Below are positions 33,681-42,482 of a stretch of 64,000 bases of DNA, in pieces; positions within the stretch are counted from its first letter, which is position 1, and every line of letters starts with the position of its first letter. The DNA comes from Halopenitus salinus (lineage in GTDB: Archaea > Halobacteriota > Halobacteria > Halobacteriales > Haloferacaceae). The DNA is taken from NCBI RefSeq assembly GCF_042662125.1, contig NZ_JBHSXL010000008.1:124001-188000 (forward strand). The letters are read 5' to 3'. Position numbers and translations under genes: made by a program. A model generated the notes under the pieces. The model ran no database searches. It was not told the DNA's origin and worked only from the letters and a program-made list of their open reading frames with translations.

Positions 33681-35474
33681 ATGGTCGAGGTCGCGACGCT
33701 GCCGTGGCCCGCGATCGGGTCGATCGCCGCCGCCGTCGCGAGTCTCGCGCTCGTCGCGCGCGTCCTCGCCCACCGCGGGAAGCCGGGAGCGAACTGGTTC
33801 CTCGCCGTGTTGCTCGCGCAGGCGGGGTGGTGTCTCGCATACGGGGTCGGCCTCCTCGTCTACGATCCCGGCGTCCGTCTGGTTCTCGAGATGGTCTCGT
33901 GGGTCGGGATCGTCTGGACCGGGCTCACCTTCCTCGCGTTCGCGCTCGAGTACACCGGCCGCGGCGACGTGGTGTGGGGGCGGGGGTACGGGGCGTTCGT
34001 CGCCTTCGGCGTCGTCGCGTCGGTGCTCGTTCTCTCGAACCCCCTCCACGGGGCGATGTGGACCGGGTTCGAACTCGATCCGGTGCTTCGGTCGGCCACC
34101 GTCTCATACACGCTGGCGCCGGCCGCGGTTCTCACCCTCGGGATCGCGACCCTGGCGGTGGTCGTGGCCGTCGGGCTCCTCGTCGACACGGTGGCGAGTT
34201 ACGGCCCGCTGTTCCGGCGGGAGGCCGCGGCCGTCGCCGTCAGCGCGCTGCCGCCCGGGCTGGCGCTCCTCGCGTGGGCCTTCGGCGTCGGCCCGGTTCC
34301 CCAGCTCAACCTCGCGCCGATCATGTTCATCCCGCACGTTGTGCTGGACGCCTACGCGTTCGGCCGCGGCGAGCTGTTCGCGCGCAACCCCACGACCGTT
34401 CGGGCGGCCGAGCGCACTGCGATCGACGACCTCGCCGACCCGCTCGCGGTGGTCGACCCGAACGGTCGGATCGCGAGGACGAACCGCGCGTTCGCGGACG
34501 CCTTCGGGTTCGACCCCGACGAGGGGATCGATCGGCCGATAGCGACGGTCGTCGGGGGCGATCTGCCGGACGTCGGCGAGGAGGCGACGATCGAGCGGCG
34601 AGTCGAGAGGGGTGGAGACGTCGGGGGCAGTTGGAACGGCGCGAGCGCCGGCGGACGAGCCACGTTCGCGGTCTCCGTGTCTCCGCTTTCGGATCCCGCC
34701 GGAACCCACGTCGGATACACCGCGATCTTCAGGGACGTGACGGAGCGCGAGCGGCGGCGCCAGCAGCTCGAGGTGCTCAACCGGATCCTGCGACACAACC
34801 TGCGAAACGACGCCGGGGTGGTGCGCGGCTACGGCGAGCTGCTCGCGGACCGCCTCGAGGGGGAGAACCACCGAATGGCGGACGCGATCGAACGTCGCGC
34901 GGGCGCGCTGACCGCGCTCGGCGAGAAGGCACGGACCGTGGAGACGCTGATCGAGGGTGAGCCGTCACGGCCGGTGGCGCTGTTGGCGCACCTCGAGCGA
35001 GCCGTCGCGGAGGCCGAAGAGGAGTTCCCGGACGCGACGGTGAACCTCGAGCGGGGACCGGGCGTCGACCCGGAGTCGGATCCGGTCGCGTCGGTGCCGG
35101 AGGAGGCCCTCTCGGCCGCCGTCTCGAACCTCCTCGAGAACGCGCTTCGCCACCACGACGGCGCGGGAACGGAACGACCGGACGGCGGTGCGTGGGCGCG
35201 GGTCGTCCTCGATCGATCGGACGGCGGGCCCGTCATCCGCGTCGTGGACGACGGCCCCGGAATCCCCGATCACGAGATCGAGGCGATCGAGGCGGGCCGG
35301 GAGACGGCGCTCGAACACGGGTCGGGACTCGGGCTGTGGATCGTCCACTGGGCGGCCGCGGCGATCGGCGCCGAGGCGACGTTCGCGGACCGCGATCCGC
35401 GGGGGACGGTCGCGACGCTGCGGCTACCGATGGAGGACGACACGTCGACGGATACGACGGATACGTCGGAATGA
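33681..35474 (+). CDS. 7TM-PAS sensor histidine kinase
   Basis: This 597-residue protein has seven N-terminal membrane helices (residues 1-225, the histidine-kinase N-terminal 7TM type). A PAS domain (about 244-355) with DDLADPLAVVDPNGRIARTNRAFADAFG follows. The phospho-acceptor H-box LNRILRHNLRND has His372. The HATPase domain shows the N box SNLLENALRHHD, G1 VVDDGPGIP and G2 HGSGLGLWIVHWA. This is the standard haloarchaeal membrane sensor design. No response regulator is adjacent, so the partner is unknown. A TATA-like ACCTTTAGC lies about 27 nt before the start. Confidence 0.9.
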   Translation: MVEVATLPWPAIGSIAAAVASLALVARVLAHRGKPGANWFLAVLLAQAGWCLAYGVGLLVYDPGVRLVLEMVSWVGIVWTGLTFLAFALEYTGRGDVVWGRGYGAFVAFGVVASVLVLSNPLHGAMWTGFELDPVLRSATVSYTLAPAAVLTLGIATLAVVVAVGLLVDTVASYGPLFRREAAAVAVSALPPGLALLAWAFGVGPVPQLNLAPIMFIPHVVLDAYAFGRGELFARNPTTVRAAERTAIDDLADPLAVVDPNGRIARTNRAFADAFGFDPDEGIDRPIATVVGGDLPDVGEEATIERRVERGGDVGGSWNGASAGGRATFAVSVSPLSDPAGTHVGYTAIFRDVTERERRRQQLEVLNRILRHNLRNDAGVVRGYGELLADRLEGENHRMADAIERRAGALTALGEKARTVETLIEGEPSRPVALLAHLERAVAEAEEEFPDATVNLERGPGVDPESDPVASVPEEALSAAVSNLLENALRHHDGAGTERPDGGAWARVVLDRSDGGPVIRVVDDGPGIPDHEIEAIEAGRETALEHGSGLGLWIVHWAAAAIGAEATFADRDPRGTVATLRLPMEDDTSTDTTDTSE

Positions 35475-35565
35475 CGGTCACCCGCCTCGAGGAACGAGCG
35501 GCGATCCGACGGATCGACGACCCGGGGTCGGTCGGCCACTCGTGAGTCGACCGCTCGTGAGCCGA

Positions 35566-36309
35566 CTATTCGCTTTGGATCCGCGGCGCCAGCATGTAGG
35601 TCACGTTGCCCATCCCCTCGCCGAAGGAGTAGTGGAGCTTGACGGGGAACTCCTCGCCCAGCTCGACGACGACCTCGGCGTCCTTCGGGATCGCCTTGTT
35701 CATGTCCTTGAGGTAGTCGAGCGAGAACAGCGAGTCGGCGGGGCCGGCGGTGAGGTCGATGAGGTCGCCGCGCTCGAGCGCGAGGTCGACGTCGTCGGTG
35801 TCGCCCTCCGCCTCGATGTAGAAGGTCTCCGCGGCCTCGTCGACGCGCAGGCGGATGTGATCGGAGACCATGTCGGCGGCCGTGATGCCGCGGTCGATCT
35901 GGGCGCCCTCTAAGACGATCTCCGCGGGGAGGTCGAGGTCGGGGATGTCGGGCTCCTGGCGGATCGAGTCGGGGTCGATGAGCGCGAGGGTGTAGGAGAG
36001 CCCGTCGATCTGGATGTGGAGCTTTCGGGTCTCCTCGTCGAGTTCGAGGTGGACGAGGTCGCCCGAGTTGGCCATCCCGGCGATGTCCTGCAGCCGCGCG
36101 AGGTTGACGCCGATGACGCCGCCGTCCGCCTCGTAGGACTCGAAGGCCGCGGCCTCGAGCGAGAGGTCGACCATGCCGACGTTCGCGGGATCGACGGCCC
36201 GAATGGCGAGTTCCTCCTCGTTCAGGCGGACCTTACACTCGTCGACGAGCACGCTCACGGAGTCGAGCGCGTCCTGAAGCGTCGACGCACTCACGATGGC
36301 CTTGAACAT
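35566..36309 (-). CDS. pcn: DNA polymerase sliding clamp PCNA
   Basis: This 247-residue protein is the archaeal PCNA. Typical segments are FKAIVSASTLQDALDSVSVLVDECKVRLNEEELAIRAVDPANVGMVDL at the N-terminus, the interdomain loop in the middle, and the acidic halophilic surface (ERGDLIDLTAGPADSLFSLDYLKDMNKAIPK). It forms a ring trimer that tethers polymerase and other repair factors. A TATA-like TTTTAGGC lies about 27 nt before the ATG. It converges with the kinase gene upstream. Confidence 0.97.
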   Translation of the reverse strand: MFKAIVSASTLQDALDSVSVLVDECKVRLNEEELAIRAVDPANVGMVDLSLEAAAFESYEADGGVIGVNLARLQDIAGMANSGDLVHLELDEETRKLHIQIDGLSYTLALIDPDSIRQEPDIPDLDLPAEIVLEGAQIDRGITAADMVSDHIRLRVDEAAETFYIEAEGDTDDVDLALERGDLIDLTAGPADSLFSLDYLKDMNKAIPKDAEVVVELGEEFPVKLHYSFGEGMGNVTYMLAPRIQSE

Positions 36310-36454
36310 ATACGGACCGCTACGGCGTAATGGCCTAAAAAGACCCGCGATCCGATCTATTTCTCTTCGCGCGCGTCGCGTGTGAGATCACCTGTAGGGA
36401 GGCCCGTCACCCGTGGGTAGGGACGCCCATCACCCGTAGGGACGCCCCGGCGGC

Positions 36455-37843
36455 CTATAGCAACGGCTCGATCAGATCGCGGCCGGCCGCGAGCAGCGCC
36501 TCGACGCGCTCGGCCTTCTCGGCCTCGGCGTAGACGCGAAGCTTCGGCTCCGTCCCGGAGGGGCGCACGAGCAGCCAGGAACCGTCCTCCAAGAGGAGTT
36601 TGAACCCGTCCAGGGTCACGACGCGGTCGATCCCCCGGCCGAGGACGTCGTCGGGGATCCGCTCCGAGAGCCCCGCCATCACCGCGTCCTTTCGGTCGTT
36701 CGGACACGGCACGCTCGTCCGGTCCGTGTGGATCTCGCCGTACTCGGCGGCGATCCGGTCGAGACGGTCGTCGAGCGGCTCCTCGAGGGCCGCCGCGGCC
36801 GCGAGCAGCCCCACGAGGACGCCGTCCTTCTCGCGGACGTGACCGCGGATCGAGAAGCCGCCGGACTCCTCGCCGCCGACGAGCGCGTCGTGGTCGGCCA
36901 TCTCCCTGGCGACCCACTTGAACCCGACCGGCGTCTCGTGGACGGTCTCGCCGTGGGCGTCGGCGATCCGGTCGATCAGGAACGTCGTGGGGACGCTGCG
37001 GACCGCGGCGCCGGTCTCGGACTCGAGGAGGGAGTCGTAGCACAAAGCGAACAGTCGGTTCGCGTCGACGACGCCGCGATCGGGCGTACAGACGGCGATC
37101 CGGTCGGCGTCGCCGTCGTTGGCGATCCCGAGGTCGGCGTCGCGTTCGCGGACTTCATCGGCGAGCGCGTGCAGGTTCTCCGCGCTCGGCTCGGGCGGAG
37201 TACCGCCGAAGGTCGGATCCCGGTCACAGCGGAGCCGAACGACCTCGGCGCCGGCGTCCGCAAGCAGCCGGTCCGTGACGCCGCGGCCGCTGCCGTGCAT
37301 CGCGTCGTAGACGACGGTGAGCCCGGAGAGGTCGGTGCCGACCCGGTCCCGGACCGCCTCGGCGTGGGCGGCGGTCGGGTCACACCGGCGGATCGGCGCC
37401 CGTTCGTCCGCGGGGAGGAGGTCCGGCTCGCGGAGTCTCGACTCGACGTCCTCCGTCACCTCCGGCAGCGCCGGCGCGCCGTCGTGGGGGATGAACTTCA
37501 CGCCGTTGTACTCCGGCGGGTTGTGCGACGCCGTCACCATGCAGGCGCCGGAGAGGCCGCGGTCGACGACGGCGTGGGCGACGACCGGGGTCGGGACGTC
37601 GCGGTCGGGAAGCAGGACCTCGAAGCCGTTGCCGGCGAGGACGGTCGCGATGTGCTCGGCGAACCCCTCGGAGCTCTCGCGGGCGTCGTAGCCGACGAAC
37701 ACCGGGTCCGACCGCCCGGCTGCCTCGAGGTGGTCCGCGACGGCCTGGGCGACGATCCGGACGCGATCGTCGGTGAAGACGTCGAGCGTCGCACGCCAGC
37801 CGTCGGTTCCGAAGGCGATCGGGTCTGCGTCCGTGGCGTCCAT
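36455..37843 (-). CDS. phosphoglucomutase/phosphomannomutase family protein
   Basis: This 462-residue alpha-D-phosphohexomutase has the phosphoserine loop TASHNPPEYNGVKF (Ser106), the metal loop NDGDADR, the sugar-binding region GGEESGGFS and the C-terminal phosphate-binding RPSGTEPKLRVY. It interconverts sugar 1- and 6-phosphates; glucose, mannose or glucosamine specificity cannot be told from sequence alone. A TATA box GTTATAAACC is about 27 nt upstream. The 145-nt gap to pcn holds an imperfect direct repeat (CCCRTCACCCGTRGG with GGACGCC). Confidence 0.9.
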   Translation of the reverse strand: MDATDADPIAFGTDGWRATLDVFTDDRVRIVAQAVADHLEAAGRSDPVFVGYDARESSEGFAEHIATVLAGNGFEVLLPDRDVPTPVVAHAVVDRGLSGACMVTASHNPPEYNGVKFIPHDGAPALPEVTEDVESRLREPDLLPADERAPIRRCDPTAAHAEAVRDRVGTDLSGLTVVYDAMHGSGRGVTDRLLADAGAEVVRLRCDRDPTFGGTPPEPSAENLHALADEVRERDADLGIANDGDADRIAVCTPDRGVVDANRLFALCYDSLLESETGAAVRSVPTTFLIDRIADAHGETVHETPVGFKWVAREMADHDALVGGEESGGFSIRGHVREKDGVLVGLLAAAAALEEPLDDRLDRIAAEYGEIHTDRTSVPCPNDRKDAVMAGLSERIPDDVLGRGIDRVVTLDGFKLLLEDGSWLLVRPSGTEPKLRVYAEAEKAERVEALLAAGRDLIEPLL

Positions 37844-37961
37844 GGTCGATCCGACGGCCGGGGCGGTTTATAACTGATCGGTCAGGGATGCGTCCTCCGC
37901 ACACAGCCCACCTCGGGAGACGGTCGCCACCGATATGTGTCCCTCCCGCGAACCACCGCGT

Positions 37962-38207
37962 ATGAAGGTCGTCTTCGATCGCGACACCTGCATCGGGATG
38001 TATCAGTGCGTCGATGAGTGGGGGAAGTTCACGAAGAACATGGACGAGGGGAAGGCCGACCTCGAGGGGGGAGAGCGGCCGGACGAGGACGTCGAGGTCT
38101 ACGAACTGGAGGTCCCCGAAGGCGAGGAGTTCGAGGCCGAGTTCGCGGCACGCGTCTGTCCGGTCGACGCGATCGAGGTGTACGACGACGGGGAGCAGGT
38201 CGTCTGA
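37962..38207 (+). CDS. small ferredoxin with three cluster cysteines
   Basis: This 81-residue acidic protein resembles single-cluster ferredoxins: DRDTCIGMYQC near the N-terminus and ARVCPVDAI near the C-terminus. Only C10, C16 and C66 are present; the second Cys of the usual CxxCxxC is Met13. That pattern suits a 3Fe-4S cluster, as in ferredoxins that serve cytochrome P450 enzymes. A halophilic acidic loop (residues 29-60) separates the motifs. The start ATG 37962 is preceded by a TATA-like CGATATGTG. No redox partner is adjacent. Confidence 0.82.
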   Translation: MKVVFDRDTCIGMYQCVDEWGKFTKNMDEGKADLEGGERPDEDVEVYELEVPEGEEFEAEFAARVCPVDAIEVYDDGEQVV

Positions 38208-38300
38208 GAGGAGTGGGGATCGAGTCGGACGAGGTCGAGACGGAGGAGGGGGAGCGGGGGTCGGGTCGTCGACGAGAGGTGACGGCTGCGGCTCCGACGG

Positions 38301-39281
38301 TCACAGCCGCTCGGCGAGGTCCTCGGCGAAGTAGGTGACGATCAGGTCGGCGCCGGCGCGTTTGATCGCGGACAGCGACTCGAGGGCGACGGACTCGAGG
38401 TCGAGCCACCCGTTCTCCGCGGCCGCGTGCAACATGGCGTACTCGCCGGAGACGTTGTAGGCCGCGATCGGGTGATCGAACTCCCGGCGGAGGTCCGAGA
38501 CGACGTCGAGGTAGGCGAGCGCGGGCTTCACCATCAACACGTCCGCGCCCTCCTCGGCGTCGAGGCGGGCCTCCCGAAGCGCCTCGCGGCGGTTTCCCGG
38601 ATCCATCTGGTAGTGGCGTCGATCGCCGAAGGCCGGCGCGCCGTCGGCCGCCTCGCGGAAGGGGCCGTAGAAGGCGGACTCGTACTTCGCCGCGTAGCTC
38701 ATGATCGGCACGTGCTCGAATCCGGCCGAGTCGAGCCCCTCGCGGATCGCGGCGACCATCCCGTCGGTCATCGAGGAGGGCGCGATCATGTCGACGCCGG
38801 CCTCGGCCTGCGAGACCGCCGTGCGGACGAGCAGATCGAGCGTCTCGTCGTTTCGAACGGTGAGGGTCGGGTCGGTCTCGGCCGTCTCCTCGAGGATGCC
38901 GCAGTGGCCGTGATCCGTGTACTCACACAGACAGACGTCGCCGACGAGGTAGGCGTCCGTCTCCGCGTCGATCCGGCGAGCGGCCCGCTGGACGACGCCG
39001 TCGTCCGCGTACGCCCGGGTGCCGGCGGCGTCCTTGGATTCGGGGATCCCGAAGAGGATGACCGCCTCGACGCCGGTCTCCTCGATCTCGGCGACTCGGT
39101 CGCCGGCCGCAGAGACCGGGACGCGCTCCTGGCCGGGCATCGAGTCGATCGGCACGCGCTCGTCCGTCGTGGCGTCGACGAACACCGGCGCGATCAGGTC
39201 GGTCGGCGAAAGCGACGTCTCGGCGACGAGCGGCCTGACGCCGTCGGTCCGCAGCCGGCGCGGCCGGTCGGTGAGGTCCAT
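38301..39281 (-). CDS. hemB: porphobilinogen synthase (delta-aminolevulinic acid dehydratase)
   Basis: This 326-residue enzyme condenses two ALA molecules. The zinc-binding cysteines are C117, C119 and C127 in DVCLCEYTDHGHC, marking it as a Zn-dependent form. The Schiff-base lysines are K199 (SYAAKYESAFYGPFR) and K252 (MVKPALAYLD). The length is normal. It supplies the substrate for hemC, which lies about 11 kb upstream with hemL, sumT and hemD. It is monocistronic, with a TATA-like CCTTAGAA about 27 nt before the start. Confidence 0.96.
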   Translation of the reverse strand: MDLTDRPRRLRTDGVRPLVAETSLSPTDLIAPVFVDATTDERVPIDSMPGQERVPVSAAGDRVAEIEETGVEAVILFGIPESKDAAGTRAYADDGVVQRAARRIDAETDAYLVGDVCLCEYTDHGHCGILEETAETDPTLTVRNDETLDLLVRTAVSQAEAGVDMIAPSSMTDGMVAAIREGLDSAGFEHVPIMSYAAKYESAFYGPFREAADGAPAFGDRRHYQMDPGNRREALREARLDAEEGADVLMVKPALAYLDVVSDLRREFDHPIAAYNVSGEYAMLHAAAENGWLDLESVALESLSAIKRAGADLIVTYFAEDLAERL

Positions 39282-39406
39282 GGGCGGCGTTCGGCGCGCG
39301 CGGACTTCTAAGGATCGCTCGCGGCCGGAGCCGAAGGGAGGATGAACGAAGTGATAGCTCGCCGCGGGCGGTACAGGGAAGGCCCTCGGGGCCCAACGGA
39401 GCGAAC

Positions 39407-40018
39407 ATGGACCCGGAAGTCACCGCGGACCGGCCGGACAGCCCGATTCACACCCTCGGAACGGACCACATCACCGTCATCGGCAGCAACGTCGAGGACA
39501 CGATCGAGTACTACCGCGACCTGCTCGGGATGCCCCTCGTGTTGCGCCAGCCCAACCTCGACCAGCCCGAGGTGACCCACCTCTTTTTCGACACCGGCGA
39601 CGGGCGGATCCTCACCTTCTTCGTCACCGACGACCGGCCCTCGAACGCCAACCCCCAGCGGACCGGGGTCGGCGGCGTCCACCACCTCGCGTTCACGATC
39701 GAGGCCGACCGGCTCGAGGAGATAAAGGAGGCGCTGAACGAGGCGGGATACGGCTACAACGAGTTCGACCGCGGCGCGTTCCACTCGCTTTACACCCGCG
39801 ACAACAACGGCCTCACGATCGAGCTCGCCGTCGACAAATACGAGATCCCGGACGACCGCCGCGGCGAGGTGCTCGCGCGCGCACAGCAGGCCCGCGTCGA
39901 GGCCGGCGCGGAGTACGTCGACGACGAGCACATGGAGGCGGCCATCGAGGCGCTCGGCATGGAGGTCGTCCGCAACGAGACGCCGGAGGCGTCGAGCGGC
40001 GTCGGCGGCGTGGAGTAG
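39407..40018 (+). CDS. VOC-superfamily (glyoxalase/dioxygenase-like) protein
   Basis: This 203-residue protein has two VOC modules. The first starts TLGTDHITVIGSNVEDTIEYYRDLLGMPLVLRQ and the second GVGGVHHLAFTIEADRLEEIKEALNEAGYG, ending SLYTRDNNGLTIELA. The conserved metal ligands are His21 in the first motif, a His in GGVHHLAF and Glu in IELA. The reaction (lyase, dioxygenase or resistance type) cannot be told. The C-terminal 60 residues are charged and family-specific. It stands alone between hemB and pyrF. Confidence 0.82.
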   Translation: MDPEVTADRPDSPIHTLGTDHITVIGSNVEDTIEYYRDLLGMPLVLRQPNLDQPEVTHLFFDTGDGRILTFFVTDDRPSNANPQRTGVGGVHHLAFTIEADRLEEIKEALNEAGYGYNEFDRGAFHSLYTRDNNGLTIELAVDKYEIPDDRRGEVLARAQQARVEAGAEYVDDEHMEAAIEALGMEVVRNETPEASSGVGGVE

Positions 40019-40095
40019 GGATCCCGGTCCGGACCCGGTCGATCGACTGCCACGGACGGAAACGCTTACTCGCCGGGGGCGTCCATCCCGATCCG

Positions 40096-40998
40096 ATGAG
40101 CACCGACACGGACACGGATGGGGACGCGGGCGGTGATGCGGCCGGAGCCTTCTTCGACCGGCTCGCGGAGCGGATCGCGGCCGTCGACAGCGTCGTCTCG
40201 GTCGGCCTGGATCCGGATCCCGACCGGATCCCGGCGTTCCTCGCGGACGCGGACCTGCCGCGGTGGGCGTTCAACCGGCGGATCATCGACGCGACACACG
40301 AGCACGCGGCCTGCTACAAGCCGAACGCCGCCTTCTACGAGGACGCCGACGGCTGGCGGGCGCTCCGGGAGACGATCGCCTACGCACACGGCAAGGGCGT
40401 TCCGGTCCTGCTCGACGCCAAGCGCGCGGACATCGGGAACACGACCCGACGGTACGCGAGCGCGCTCGACGGGGAGGGCGATCTCGGCGCGGACGCGATC
40501 ACGGTCAATCCCTACATGGGACGCGACTCGCTCCAGCCGTTTCTCGACCGGGAGACGGCGGGCGTCTTCGTCCTGTGTCGCACCTCGAATCCGGGCGGCA
40601 GCGACATCCAGGACCTGGAACTCGCGAGCGGCGAGCCGGTCTACGAGCGGATCGCGGCCCTGGCCGACCTGTGGAACGAGCACGGCAACGTCGGCCTCGT
40701 CGTCGGCGCGACCGCGCCCGATGAACTCGAGTCGCTCCGGGAGGCGGTTCCCTCGCTCCCGTTCCTCGTCCCCGGCGTCGGGGCCCAGGGCGGCGACGCC
40801 GAGGCCGCAGTCGAGTTCGGACTCGCCCCGCGGGACGGCCACGACGTCGACGTCGGGCTCGTGAACTCCTCGCGCGGGATCATCTTCGCGGGCGAGGAGG
40901 TCACGGCCGCACGCGACGGCGAGGTCGAGGGGCCCTACTTCCGGGCGGCCGGCGAGTCGGCAAAGCGTCTCAAACGCCGACTCAACGAGTTCCGGTGA
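40096..40998 (+). CDS. pyrF: orotidine 5'-phosphate decarboxylase
   Basis: This 300-residue enzyme makes UMP. The motif LLDAKRADIGNTTRRYASAL carries the catalytic Lys-Asp pair, and VSVGLDPDPDRIPAFL with VGATAPDEL identifies the longer type-2 family, which is about 270-300 residues. VNSSRGIIFAGEE near the end is the phosphate-binding site. A low-complexity Asp/Thr/Gly N-terminus (first 15 residues) is halophilic. trmY follows 6 nt after the stop. Confidence 0.94.
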   Translation: MSTDTDTDGDAGGDAAGAFFDRLAERIAAVDSVVSVGLDPDPDRIPAFLADADLPRWAFNRRIIDATHEHAACYKPNAAFYEDADGWRALRETIAYAHGKGVPVLLDAKRADIGNTTRRYASALDGEGDLGADAITVNPYMGRDSLQPFLDRETAGVFVLCRTSNPGGSDIQDLELASGEPVYERIAALADLWNEHGNVGLVVGATAPDELESLREAVPSLPFLVPGVGAQGGDAEAAVEFGLAPRDGHDVDVGLVNSSRGIIFAGEEVTAARDGEVEGPYFRAAGESAKRLKRRLNEFR

Positions 40999-41004
40999 CC
41001 TCGT

Positions 41005-41598
41005 ATGCGCCAGTTCGTGATCGTCGGCCACGAGGTCCCGACGACCCCCGACATCCCGCTGGACGACCTCCCCGGCGCGGGGCGGCTCGACCTGCTCTGC
41101 CGGAGCGTCGGCGCCGCCGTGTTCCTCTCACACGGGATCCGGGAGTCGGTGCGGGTCCACCTCGTCTGCGGCGACGCCTACACCGTGCGGTTCGACACGG
41201 CGAACCTGCGACACCTCCATCCGGACGAGCGGAACGTCGCCGCGCGCATCCGGGACGCGTTCGCGGAACGCGAGTCGGCCATCGGCCACCAGCCCGCCGA
41301 CGTCTCGCCCGGCGTCGACATCCTCCGGATGGACTTCGAGGCCACCGTCGATCGGCTCGCTCGCGAGGGCCCGATCGTCCAGTTACACGAGGACGGCAGC
41401 CCGCTCGCCGATGAGACGCCGCCGGAGGACCCCGTCTTCGTTCTCTCGGACCACCGCGACTTCACCGACGCGGAACGCGAGGTGCTCGCTGACGTCGCGG
41501 ACCGCCGGGTGCGCGTCGGCCCGGAGGTCCTCCACGCCGACCACGCGATCACGGTCGCACACAACTGGCTCGACACCGGCGGATACACGTCGTACTGA
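41005..41598 (+). CDS. trmY: tRNA (pseudouridine(54)-N(1))-methyltransferase TrmY
   Basis: This 197-residue SPOUT methyltransferase makes N1-methylpseudouridine 54 in archaeal tRNAs. Characteristic parts are MRQFVIVGHEVPTTPDIPLDDLPGAGRLDLLCRSV, LSHGIRESVRVHLVCG, and the knotted SAM-binding end PVFVLSDHRDFTDAERE with VGPEVLHADHAITVAHNWLD. It begins 6 nt after pyrF, suggesting co-transcription. The length agrees with the family. Confidence 0.94.
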   Translation: MRQFVIVGHEVPTTPDIPLDDLPGAGRLDLLCRSVGAAVFLSHGIRESVRVHLVCGDAYTVRFDTANLRHLHPDERNVAARIRDAFAERESAIGHQPADVSPGVDILRMDFEATVDRLAREGPIVQLHEDGSPLADETPPEDPVFVLSDHRDFTDAEREVLADVADRRVRVGPEVLHADHAITVAHNWLDTGGYTSY

Positions 41599-41608
41599 TC
41601 CGCCGACG

Positions 41609-42064
41609 ATGACCGGAAACGACGGCGACGGCGGCGGCGAAGGGGGAGATCGAACCCGAACCCGAACTCGAACTCGAACTCGAACCACGGTCGAGCCCGA
41701 TCTCGACGAGCGTTTCGCCGTCCCGCTCCGTGGGATCGACGTCGATCCGGAGACGCGGTGTGCCCACTGGCACGAGGCCGTCGACGTGGTGGCGCTCCGG
41801 TTCGCGTGCTGTGGGACGTACTACCCGTGTTTTCGGTGTCACGAGGCGGCGACCGACCATGAGCCGGTCCGGTGGCCCCGCGACCGCTTCGACGAGCCGG
41901 CGGTGCTGTGTGGGGTCTGCGGCGAGGCGATGAGCGCCGCGGCCTACCTCGAGTGTGATGACCGCTGTCCGGCCTGCGGCGCCGCGTTCAATCCGGGGTG
42001 TCGCGCCCACCGCGATCGGTACTTCGAGCCGACGGAGCGTGCGGACGGCGAGTCGAGGAACTGA
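41609..42064 (+). CDS. CHY zinc-finger protein
   Basis: This 151-residue protein starts at ATG 41609, 10 nt after trmY. Its core, ETRCAHWHEAVDVVALRFACCGTYYPCFRCHEAATDHE, matches the CHY zinc-finger pattern, followed by CGVCGEAM and CPACGAAFNPGC. In all some ten Cys and four His could bind three zinc ions. An N-terminal (RT)6 stretch is encoded by hexanucleotide repeats. Its role is unknown; archaeal CHY proteins are mostly uncharacterised. Confidence 0.8.
   Translation: MTGNDGDGGGEGGDRTRTRTRTRTRTTVEPDLDERFAVPLRGIDVDPETRCAHWHEAVDVVALRFACCGTYYPCFRCHEAATDHEPVRWPRDRFDEPAVLCGVCGEAMSAAAYLECDDRCPACGAAFNPGCRAHRDRYFEPTERADGESRN
41651..41686 (+). repeat. hexanucleotide repeat (CGAACY) in CHY gene
   Basis: Six tandem units of CGAACC or CGAACT encode alternating Arg-Thr near the N-terminus. 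Slippage in units of six would keep the frame, so the tail length may vary among strains. Confidence 0.85.
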
Positions 42065-42152
42065 CCGGAGTCCGGCGATCGTCGACGAGCGGGGACCCGA
42101 ATCCGAGGCGGTTCGGAAGCGTTAAAGGACCGAGCGACGTGTCTTCGAACGC

Positions 42153-42225
42153 GGGCCGGTGGGGTAGCTTGGTATCCTTCGGCCTTCGGGTGGCCGTAAC
42201 CGCGATTCGAATTCGCGCCGGCCCA
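42153..42225 (+). tRNA. tRNA-Pro (anticodon CGG)
   Basis: The sequence folds as a full cloverleaf. The acceptor stem pairs GGGCCGG (42153-42159) with CCGGCCC (42218-42224), with discriminator A at 42225. The D-arm contains TAGCTTGGTA. The anticodon stem CGGCC/GGCCG encloses the loop TTCGGGT, giving anticodon CGG (42187-42189) with G37, as usual for proline. The T-arm CGCGA-TTCGAAT-TCGCG is perfect. CCA is not encoded. No intron is present. Confidence 0.95.
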
Positions 42226-42482
42226 TTTTCACCCCACTTCGCAACGACGAGCGTTAGCGAGGAGTCCGTAGTGGGTGTGTCAATCACGCCGGCGCGAATT
42301 CGAGCCAGCAAGTCGCAGCGCGCGAAGGAAGCGAGCGCGACCGTCTTGCCCAGTTCGAATTTCGCGCCGGCCCACTACCCGCATTCTTTCGTGGTTAATC
42401 CCGGTCGTCGAGTGGTCGCAACCGCGTTTCGGAGTCCGGATGCCACGGTACCCTTATTAGCTCCCCATCAGTCACCGGACCC
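42226..42482. other. intergenic region with copies of the tRNA-Pro 3' end
   Basis: No gene is seen between the tRNA and the oxidoreductase at 42483. The stretch holds an exact inverted copy of 16 nt of the tRNA T-arm/acceptor (GCCGGCGCGAATTCGA, 42288-42303). It also holds a direct copy of the last 20 nt with one extra T (42354-42374). The second half contains the short promoter region of the following gene. The direct copy resembles an att site left by an element integrated at the tRNA. Confidence 0.6.
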
